A DNA stretch of 64,000 nt, from contig JAPTYO010000027.1 of the NCBI GenBank assembly GCA_036873135.1, positions 1,631,195-1,695,194 on the forward strand, written 5' to 3'. This DNA is from Clarkia xantiana subsp. parviflora. Its lineage: Eukaryota; Streptophyta; Magnoliopsida; Myrtales; Onagraceae. Each line of letters opens with the position of its first letter. Positions within the stretch are counted from its first letter, which is position 1. Below the pieces are notes generated by a model. It ran no database searches, had not been told where the DNA came from, and saw nothing but the letters and a program-made list of their open reading frames with translations. Both the position numbers and the translations under genes were made by a program. This document shows, one piece after another, positions 56,078 through 64,000 of this stretch.

Positions 56078-57786
56078 TCCTCCGTGAATGACGTTAATGG
56101 TCCCCCGCCTCTCCTTACGGGCACCAGAACCAGAGGCTTCCGGCTCAACCTTCTTCTTCTTTGGAGACCGATCGCGAGACTTGGAACGGGACCGCGACCG
56201 TGTTTTGGAACGGGATCGGCACCTTCCCCTTCCGACGAACTCCTTAAGCTTCCCCTTCTAGATCAGCTTCTCTATCTCCTTCTTCAGCTCCCGACAGTTA
56301 TCTGTGTCGTGACCATTGGCTCGATGGTACCGACAGTAACGATCAGAGCGGCCTCCCAAGAACTCACCTTCTTTCCTCGGGGGGTATCGGGCGAGACCCT
56401 TCCGATCCATCACAGCTAGCACAGAGGTCATCGAGCTATTGATGGGAATGCTACGACCCTCGCGATTATCCTTTCTCGGAGGTGCTTGTCCTCCCTTCTC
56501 CCGGGGCGACCACGGCTCCTACTTCCCTCCGATTTGTCACTCCCTTTGCGATCATCCGACAGCTTGGACGATGTCTTTCCTCATCCCGACTTCGGAGGAT
56601 CAAGCTCTCCGGCGGCAATCTTCGACTCCTGGACGTCGATTTGCTGTTTCACCCTCGCTTGCAGGGCCTCCATACTCCACACAGCCTTCGCGGCTACAAT
56701 GTGCATCAGGTCGGAACCATACGGAGCAGTTAGGTTCCGAAGGAAAGTGCGGATGGTCTCTCCCTCCGATATCTCCTCATCGATCTCCGCGGCACTTGCA
56801 GTGAACCGTTGGTAGTAATATGCCAACGATTCGTCGGATCTCTGCACCACCTGGGTCAGGGACCTTACACTCTTCAGGAGACGCGTCCGACCTTGATATT
56901 GCTTAATGAAGCGATCATGCATGTCGGCCCAGCACGCAATGCTTCCCGGCGGTAGGCTGAAAAACCATGTCATGGCCCTTTCTCCTAAGGTGATCGGGAA
57001 CAATGAACATATGAGGTCATCATTCGAAGTCCTACCCATACAGGCCTAGACATGTCTCTGAACATGGCGGACCGGGTCTCCTTCACCATCATACTCCTTG
57101 ATGGTCGGGATGCCTAGCCCTGGCGGGGCGACAGTATCTAGCAGCCGTGGAACGAAGGGGTGACTGGATCGATCCCTCAGCTCCGATGTCATTTGCTTCT
57201 GGTCGCCCATGCAGATGTTGACGATTTTCACCACCTGGTCGGGGGTAATGGGGCCATTCAGGGGAATGGTCCTATGTTGCACTGGTCCGGGACCATCCAC
57301 CACGAACTTCTCCGAGTGCGCGGGTTCCTTACCCCTATTCCTGGGCTGAATTTCCTGAACCTCCTGCTCTTCAGGAACCACCCTTGGAGGGGGTGGAGGC
57401 AACTCCTCTCGCGGAGGCAACTCCTCTGTCCTCCTGGCAGCCTCTCTCTTGTCCAGCAGAGCCTCCATGGCCGCCAAGAACATAGGCATAGCGCCTGCTA
57501 CTGCCTTAGCCAACTCCGAGTTTGAGGAAGAACCTACGTCTCTTCGCGGGATTTCCTCTCTGTGCACCACCGGATTTGGAGGAGCATCTACTTCCCTTCG
57601 CGGGATATCTAGCCTGTTCACCGCCGTGTCTCGGACTGAGACCTCGTCATCACCATACCCCCCTGTCTGAGAAACAGCAGGGTGCTCACCTTGTTCAGCA
57701 GCATATTCCAGCAACGGGGAATTCACAGTTCCAGCGGGGCGAGAACTGCCGGCCTGAACTTGTTTCTTCTTGCCACCACCGGCCAT
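56078..57786 (-). pseudogene. gag: Gag of element 5
   Basis: Start MAGGGKKKQV at 57786, 55 bp inside the LTR. Pro/Glu-rich N part, FVVDGPGPVQHRT, capsid core (GDPVRHVQRHV, TWFFSLPPGSIACWADMHDRF), basic linker. The C-terminal knuckle region follows in a shifted frame. Stops: TAG at 57046-57048, TGA at 56581-56583, TAG near 56259; one base lost near 56482. Each stop is a single change from the codon in element 3 or 4. Confidence 0.88.
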
Positions 57787-57822
57787 TGATCTGGTAGAAA
57801 CTATTTTGGCTTTTCGTTAGAT

Positions 57823-57840
57823 TCCCACAGACGGCGCCAA
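57823..57840 (-). other. Primer binding site of element 5
   Basis: Minus strand TTGGCGCCGTCTGTGGGA next to the 5' LTR. Confidence 0.85.
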
Positions 57841-58577
57841 TGTTGGATCACGGGCGAAGCTCCGTTACGTTCTTGACGGAAAGCTTGAACTCCTGGGCTC
57901 CGCGTAATCCTGCAAAAGGGGATGACCTGGGTGGTGATCCAGAATCCCTCTCCGATGCCAAATGAGTATGTGATCAATGGGGTGGTAAGTAGTAGTCTAA
58001 GTTCGTATTAGAGAATGTGTTTTCTGAGGTAACTTCCTCCTTTATATAGGAGGGGAAGTTACTCAGTTACCTGAGACTGCGCCTGGCAGTTTTACCCACG
58101 ATTCCGTATATCTCGTTCGGGATTCCGTATATCTCGCCCCACGCTCCGCGTATCTTGCCCACTCTCCGAGTATCTCGGGCACGCCCTGCGTATCTCGGGG
58201 GAGGTTATCTGTATCTCAACCGTTTCCCCACTACTCTATCTAGTAGGCGGGTTTCTTGGTCTTATCCTCTGATTACAAGTCCCAACTTCTGTCGGAGACT
58301 CCAGAGTTATCTCATTCTAGGTCACCACCCAGGACCCTTTGTCTCACGAGACAGGTCCAGCCTTTGCGGGGCTTTATTATCGGGGCCTTTACAAAGGCAT
58401 ATCGGGGCCTACTCGGAGGCTTCTCTTTGGGAGCATTCAGTTCATATATCGGGACCGCTAGGGTCGGAACCCTTCGTACTGGGCTTTTGGGCCTTCCAGG
58501 CCTTTCACGAGGTCCACTGGACTTACTCGTCGTCTATTGACTGTTAACGGGGCTAACGATTACATCGGAACCCATCA
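57841..58577 (-). repeat. 5' LTR of element 5
   Basis: 737 bp. Followed by GCCTC, which resumes the gag of element 4. Confidence 0.95.
58041..58048 (-). promoter_or_regulatory. TATA box, 5' LTR of element 5
   Basis: TATATAAA on the minus strand. Confidence 0.65.
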
Positions 58578-58897
58578 GCCTCCAGAAACATGGGCATAGC
58601 ATCTACTACTGCCTTAGCCAACTCTGGGTTTGAGGAAGCACCTACCTCCCTCCGCGGGATTTCCTCCCTGTGCACCACCGGATTTGGAGGAGCATCCACC
58701 TCCCTTCTCGGGATATCCTCCCTGTTCACCGCCGTGTCTCGGACTGAGACCTCGTGATCTTCACCATGCCCCCCTGTGTGAGAAACAGCAGGGTGATCAC
58801 CTTGTTCAGCAGCATGCTCCGGCAACGCGGAATTCACGGTTCCAGCAGGGTGAGAACTGCTCGCCGGGACTTGCTTCTTCTTGCCACCACCAGCCAT
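58578..58897 (-). pseudogene. gag: Gag of element 4, N-terminal part
   Basis: ATG at 58897 with MAGGGKKKQVPASS, then the same IPRREVDAPPNPVVHREEIPRREV-type duplicated segment as element 5. It is cut after AMPMFLEA by the 5' LTR of element 5 and continues at 47115. Confidence 0.9.
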
Positions 58898-58933
58898 CGA
58901 TCTAGTAGAAACTATTGTGACTTTTTGTAAGTT

Positions 58934-58951
58934 TCCCACAGACGGCGCCAA
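58934..58951 (-). other. Primer binding site of element 4
   Basis: Minus strand TTGGCGCCGTCTGTGGGA next to the 5' LTR. Confidence 0.85.
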
Positions 58952-59689
58952 TGTTGGATCACGGTCGAAGCTCCGGTAAGTTCTTGACGGAAAACCCGAA
59001 CTCCTTAGCTCCGCGTAATCCTGCAAAAAGGGATGATCCGGGTGGTGACCCAGAATCCCTCTCCGATGCTTAAATGAGAGTTTGAACGATGTGGTGGATA
59101 GAAAAAGTCTAAGTTCGTATTAGAGAATGTGTGTTCTGAGGTAACTTCCTCCTTTATATAGGAGGGGAAGTTACCTCAGTTACCTGTAACCGCGCCTGGC
59201 AGTTTACCCACGTTCCGTATATCTCGTTCAGGATTCCACGTATCTCGCCCCATGCTCCGCGTATCTCGCCCACACTCCGCGTATCTCGGGCACGCCCTGC
59301 GTATCTCGGGGGATTTTATCCGTGTCTTAACCGTTTCCCCACTACTCTATCTAGTAGGCGGGTTTCTTGGTCTTATCCTCTGATCACAAGTCCTGATCCC
59401 TATCGGGGACTCCAGAGTTATCTCATTCTAAGTCACCATCCAGGACCCCTCGTCCCACGGGACAGGGTCAGCCTTTTCGGGGCTTTATTATCGGGGCCTT
59501 CTCAAAGGCATATCGGAGCCTACTCAGAGGCTTCTCGTCGGGGAGCATTCCCTTCATATATCGGTACCGATCTCGTCGGTACCCTTCATACTGGGCTTCT
59601 GGGCCCTCCAAGCATTTCGCGAGGCCCACTAGGCTTACCCGCCGTTTATTGACTGTTAACGGGGCTAACGATTACATCGGAACCCATCA
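58952..59689 (-). repeat. 5' LTR of element 4
   Basis: 738 bp. GCGTATCTCG repeats at 59215-59310. Right flank ATAAC matches 36974-36978. Confidence 0.95.
59153..59160 (-). promoter_or_regulatory. TATA box, 5' LTR of element 4
   Basis: TATATAAA on the minus strand. Confidence 0.65.
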
Positions 59690-59694
59690 ATAAC

Positions 59695-62600
59695 CATCCT
59701 CAAGTGATGAAGGTGTCTTATGATCTTCAAACCTACTATTTCTCTTTGCTTGATTGAGGCTTTGGATGGAAAAAAAAAATTAGTACACCATATATTAAGA
59801 AAAAAAAAAAACATAAATAAGGAGAACTTTTATGCCAAGCTTACATTCGTCGTAAGTAGACTTTTGCTCATTCCTTTGCTTACCTTCCTTGAATCATAGG
59901 CTCCACCCTAAAGTACAGACATATCTATAATTTCTCATAAAATAAAAATATTAATTATTAGACATTAGATTAATTTATTTCAACATACCTTATCTTTCTC
60001 AGGACATGTCCTTGAATTATGACCACTTTTGAAACAAGTTTTGCAAGTCATTTTTCTTCATTTGCGACTTATATTAGTGCCGACCGGGTTCTCCCACTCC
60101 TCTCTTACTCGACCCTTTTTCGGTCTACCCGGCATCCTTATTAAGACTGGATCTTGAATGGGAGCTCGATTTGTTCTGTCCCAAAATCTCATCCCCTTCA
60201 CTGGAATAATATTGTACTGATATGTATCAGTAAATGTTTCTATGTTATACCAATGAGTGACATAGTCCTCTAAATTCTCTTTTCTATAGCGTATTACACA
60301 AGCAGCATGAGAACAAGGGATGCCTGTGAGATCCCATTTCCTACAAGTGCAATTTCGAATCTCCAAGTTTACAACGAATGTATTCACATAGTCATAAACT
60401 TCATATGATCTTTGCTTATTCGAGTCCCACTCTACTCTGCAGTTTGCACTTGCTGATCTAACTTCTTCTATTCGCTCCCAAACACTTGGTCCGAAGTTAC
60501 CCTTGAATTTTTCAACGTATTTTTGTCTATCAACAACCCTCTTTGAAATTTTTTTCCTGATAGCTTCTAGCATCTTTATGATGGACATTTCCCTAGCTTC
60601 CAATATGCTCCCGTTAAAGGATTCTGACATGTTATTATGAATTGTATCACACTTACAATCAGATCTAAAAAAATGCCCTACACCAAAATAATTTATCAAT
60701 GTTCATCATGTCTTGTTCAGCAGTTGGCTTGATCTCTTTCATCTTCTGCACGTTATCTTCAAACTCTCTAACTGTAGAAGACTTTGCACATATCCAATAT
60801 TGTTTTTGCAACTCTTGGCCCTTATGTTTTTTCCACCAATTAGCGAACATGTGTCTGACACAATATCGATGCTCAGCTTGTGGTAATAACAGTCTCATAG
60901 CCTTTATCAATCCCTTCAAATAAAATATACTAAATTTCATTATCATTATAAAAAAAACATAGATATAAAATTTTAGTATCGATACGTACCAAATGTTGGT
61001 CTGAGCAGAAGGTATATCCAGCTCCCATGCTATCATTGATGCGTAAATCCATTGCTAGATATTCTAAGAACCATGCCAAACTATTATATGACTCGTATTC
61101 CACCACAGCCCATGCAAGTGGATACATTTGGTTTTTAGCATCTTTTCCTACAGCAGCAAGTATCTAACCCTTACATGGCCCTTTCAGTAAGCATCCATCA
61201 AGACCTATAAAAGGTCTACAACCAGCTAAAAATCCTCTTCTCATAGCATCAAAGCATATGTAAATTCTATTGAAAATTGGAGAGGACTCCGGATTCGGCT
61301 TGTGTACTTTGATAAAATTTGAGCTCCTAGAATTACTTCTAAGAAGTTCATCTGCATAATCCCACAATCTACTAAACTCCTCCTTATAATTACCTTGCAG
61401 ATGATTTAGAATAATCTTTCTAGCCCTTTTACATTGTCCAATCGATACATCAACGTGTAGCTCCTGGCATATCGCATCTTTCATTTCTGAAAGTTTCATA
61501 CCAAGTTTAGATGCACCCCTTGACTTCATAAAGTATTTGGATAGAAATTTACCTGTAACCATCTTGTTAGTAAAAGACCAGTTGCAGCTGTGCTCTCCCT
61601 TGTAAGTCTTTACCATGATATTTTTACTAGAACCATCAATAGAAGCTAATATTCTCCATTCACAATCAGAGTCAAAACATATTGCCCTAACTCTTTGTTT
61701 GTCATTCTTCGTAAACTTAATTTCTCTTCTGGACATGATTGAATACCAAATAACAGCTTCTTTGAATTGTCTAAAGTTCAAAAACACCATACCAAGATAA
61801 AATTCGGGGAGCCGCTTGTTTGGGTCATACAATTTAAGCTTTGAATGCCTCCTTTGAGCATGATCGGCATCACTGTCATCACTTGTAGTAATGAAACTCC
61901 CTTCCTCCGAAGAGCTGAAGTACAAATTGTCATCATCTTCAAAATCTGATTGTTTTCTTTTACCTCTTTTTTCTTTGGAATGTACCCCTTCTTCCGCAAC
62001 AACTTCCTCAATTTGGTTAGAGCACATTTTTTTTAATTTCTTTCTCGCTTCTTGTAATTCTTCATCTTCGTCGTCAGACAACCATTCAACATCAATCAAC
62101 TGGGCATCCGCTTCCCCATCAACTGTATCCACATCTCCCTCGTAATTAACCTCAAGATTTATATGCTCTTCATCCATCTCATGATCTGTAATGCGATCAA
62201 TTGCATGTGGCTCTTTATCAACTAATTCTCAATCAACTGTATGTGGAATATACACTTCATGCTCCACGTAAACATGAATGCTTCCACTAGCCAATAAATA
62301 ATCCACCATTTCATGTATTGTGTTGTCTTTATGATCACATAAACATCGCAGACCTTGCTCAAAATTCTTTCCAGGAACAACAAAGTAGATATTTTTAATA
62401 TCACTATGTCCTTTATCCTTTACTTCATGTAATATCTACCAATATGATAACAAGTCGGGGTCGACATTCCAAGCATGACTAGTTCCTCCGCTATAAGCTG
62501 GACATGGCCCGTGAATAAACCAGCCGCCTAAGTGGATATGGATCGTAAAATACTTATTGGAGCCAATCTGTATAGAGAAGAAAATCTATATTACTTAAGA

Positions 62601-63242
62601 TAGAAAATATATATATATATATATAACAAACAAAAAAAGAAGAAGAAAACATTATAATTTACATCAATGACTTAGAAAAAAAAAAAACAAGTCATATATA
62701 TGTTATCTTAAAACAGTATGTACGTGCATGAATGAAGATAAACATAAATAAAATGAATTCTAATGAAGTTAATTGAAGTCAATAGAGTTACCTCGTTAGA
62801 AAGTAATTCCTCTCGAGTATTTGACATTTCAGATTCAACATCCAATTCTTCCTAAAAAAACAGCGAATGAAAGAAAAAAACTAATTAGAAAAAAATGCCT
62901 CTATGATAATACTTGTAGTTGTATTGATTAATTTTACTTTCTCCAAGAATACTTTCATCACCACCTAATTACCTAGAACCAAAACCAAAACTTACTGCTA
63001 GCATAATCTTAAAAAAAAAAAAATTTAACAATACATATATGTCGATCAAAAATTCATAAATTAACATATCATTACATGGGAAGTTATAAATATAATCATT
63101 TATATGCCAATCGTACATTTAAGACCGATAACATATATTATATAAAGATTAAGTTATTTTATATTGAAATTGACAAGAGAAAAAAAAATAATAATCACAT
63201 ACGTACCTTTTTCTTAGTTCTTTTGAGATTATTATGTTCCAT
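59695..63242 (-). pseudogene. MULE transposase (MuDR-like), multi-exon, broken
   Basis: Predicted exons: 63242-63207, 62851-62792, 62567-60990, 60913 to about 59990, then small exons near 59907 and 59760 (less sure). Order: PB1-like N part (HIHLGGWFIHGPCP), acidic region, MuDR-type domain (FRQFKEAVIWYSIMSRREIKF, CEWRILAS), DDE core with GLDGCLLKGPCKG, FCSDQH and MSESFNG, then a SWIM finger CTCRKWDLTGIPCSH and a final knuckle CKTCFKSGHNSRTC. In-frame stops: 62436-62438, 62229-62231, 61164-61166 (in the DDE core) and 60058-60060. An extra T near 60670 shifts exon 4. Element 4 cuts the 3' end at 59694. It would have acted on the TIRs at 33526 and 63650. Confidence 0.85.
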
Positions 63243-63445
63243 CTTGTAGAACTTGCAATACGATTTTGATTTTGAGAGCTTATCGTTCTTTTAGATTTAC
63301 TAAAAAATATTAGGTATTATGGAATTATATATACTTACCTTTTTAGACGTATGACAAAATATCTAAATATGCTTATATTTAATATAAATTAATATTTATT
63401 ACATATAGTATATTTATATTGTAGAAGAGAGAGAACGTTACATGG
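63243..63445. other. 5' region of the transposase gene
   Basis: AT-rich stretch between the ATG and the right TIR; presumably leader and core promoter. No clear TATA box among the many TA-rich runs. Confidence 0.4.
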
Positions 63446-63650
63446 AAGAGAGATATCGATGACATGGCAACACACGTGGAAAATAAGATTACAACTCATC
63501 AAAAGTTAACGGAAAATTCCATGGAAGTTAACGGAAGGACTAAAAAAGACCCAAGTTGAATAGTATAGGGATTAAATCAAATCCAAAAATAGTATAGGGA
63601 TCAAATCGATCCATTATGCATAGTATAGGGACCAATCATAGCTTTTTTCC
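63446..63650 (-). repeat. Right TIR of the large Mutator-like element
   Basis: Inverse of 33526-33730 with about a dozen differences by eye. The promoter of the transposase gene may lie here, as is known for MuDR. Confidence 0.9.
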
Positions 63651-63655
63651 TTTAT

Positions 63656-63690
<35 letters not shown>

Positions 63691-64000
63691 TTTATTATGT
63701 CATGTTTAATCAAATAGTTTAGCTAATTAGTTTAAGTTAGTAGTAGAATATTAATTCCATAAATTATGTATATGTTGAATATATTAAGTTGTGTTTTTGA
63801 TCTGATTATGTTCGGAAGTTCTCTTAGATTTTTTTTTTGTTTTATTTTTGTTTTTTTTTTTTTTTACGTATAATCGGTTTGTAGTTGATATTACTTAACG
63901 ATATAATTGGCAACTTAAGTGAACTGAGTACCGAAATGGCGTAGTTAAAAATTTATATTTTTTTAATTCGCAATAGAATCCCCGAACTAAAATTTCTGAT
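63651..64000. other. Right flank of the Mutator-like element
   Basis: The 9-bp duplication TTTATTACA overlaps the start of a (AT)n tract (63657-63688). Then AT-rich sequence with poly-T; no gene seen. Confidence 0.5.

Larger units (their letters stand above)
47116..58577 (-). mobile_element. Element 5: complete Tat-type LTR retrotransposon nested in element 4 gag
   Basis: LTRs 47116-47853 (3') and 57841-58577 (5') and target duplication GCCTC (47111-47115, 58578-58582), which falls in the ALLDRREA-coding part of element 4 gag. 11.46 kb with the same gene order as element 4 but a distinguishable LTR (CGGGCGAAG against CGGTCGAAG). LTR difference is about 2% by eye. The antisense gene is the best preserved of the four copies, while gag carries three stops. 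Confidence 0.95.
36979..59689 (-). mobile_element. Element 4: Tat-type LTR retrotransposon, split by element 5
   Basis: LTRs at 36979-37716 (3') and 58952-59689 (5'), both 738 bp, and a target duplication ATAAC (36974-36978, 59690-59694). Without element 5 it is 11.2 kb. In sense order it has a primer site, gag (start at 58897, interrupted at 58578/47115), protease, RT, two RNase H, integrase, a tandem spacer, an antisense gene and a purine tract. It entered the 3' end of the Mutator transposase gene. Several stops and frameshifts disable it. Confidence 0.95.
33526..63650 (-). mobile_element. Mutator-like element with transposase gene, expanded to 30 kb by nested insertions
   Basis: TIRs of about 205 bp begin GGAAAAAAGC(C/T)ATGATTGGTC at both ends (33526-33730 and 63446-63650 inverted). 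Flanks are TTTATTATA (33517-33525) and TTTATTACA (63651-63659), a 9-bp duplication with one change. The left interior holds a Helitron-like insert, and element 4 (with element 5 inside) splits the 3' end of the transposase gene. Without element 4 and its duplication the transposon is about 7.4 kb, a normal size for an autonomous MULE, although its transposase is now broken. Confidence 0.9.

Noticed and set aside
1..64000. tRNA, rRNA, snRNA or microRNA genes
   Set aside because: I looked for cloverleaf-type A and B boxes and known RNA motifs by eye and found none I could support; a dedicated scan could still find one.

Overview
The window is plant nuclear DNA and consists almost entirely of transposable elements nested inside one another. 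The evidence for a plant (probably a flowering plant) is: Ty3/gypsy retrotransposons of Tat type with an antisense extra gene, a decayed Ty1/copia element, a Mutator-like transposon with a MULE transposase and 9-bp target duplications, a Helitron-like 3' end, and GT...AG introns. I cannot name the species. I see no convincing ordinary host gene, no rRNA or tRNA gene and no bacterial-type system. The only candidate host coding sequence is a GC-rich stretch at 21330-22037 that continues at 32243-32391.

Layout from left to right. (1) 1-5693: right part of a Tat element (element 1, + strand) with tandem repeats, an antisense gene and a 3' LTR full of palindromes. (2) 5694-21329: an old Ty1/copia element, split by element 2 (5963-17169, - strand, target duplication CTCCC) and by a Mutator-type MITE (19309-19842, target duplication TAAATTAAA). 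(3) 22038-32242: element 3 (+ strand, target duplication GTCGT), a rearranged Tat element with a 1.6-kb inverted duplication of its RT-RNase H region. (4) 32401-33515: a non-autonomous Mutator-like element with TIRs of about 280 bp. (5) 33526-63650: a second Mutator-like element with TIRs of about 205 bp and a decayed transposase gene. It carries a Helitron-like insert (33977-36788) and element 4 (36979-59689, - strand, target duplication ATAAC). Element 4 has element 5 (47116-58577, - strand, target duplication GCCTC) inserted in its gag.

The Tat elements share one plan: LTR, primer site beginning TTGGCGCC, gag with a C-H-H-C knuckle, protease, reverse transcriptase, a degenerate RNase H followed by a second intact-looking RNase H, integrase, then a family-specific tandem-repeat spacer. 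In four of the five a gene in the opposite orientation follows, then a polypurine tract and the 3' LTR. The antisense gene has introns at matching positions in four copies; in elements 4 and 5 it is preceded by a TATA box and a TGACGTAA motif. Element 2 has no RT, RNase H or integrase and instead fuses protease to a second Gag-like half, so it must have depended on other elements to move. Every gag-pol set here carries stops or frameshifts or lacks domains. By eye, LTR pairs differ by about 0.7% (element 3) and 2-2.5% (elements 4 and 5), so these insertions are fairly recent.

Most unusual points: the intron-bearing antisense gene with its own promoter signals, the double-Gag element 2 with an AT-hook in its Gag, the hairpin-forming element 3, and dense arrays of GATACGCG/CGCG-box repeats both in LTR U3 regions and upstream of the antisense gene of element 2.
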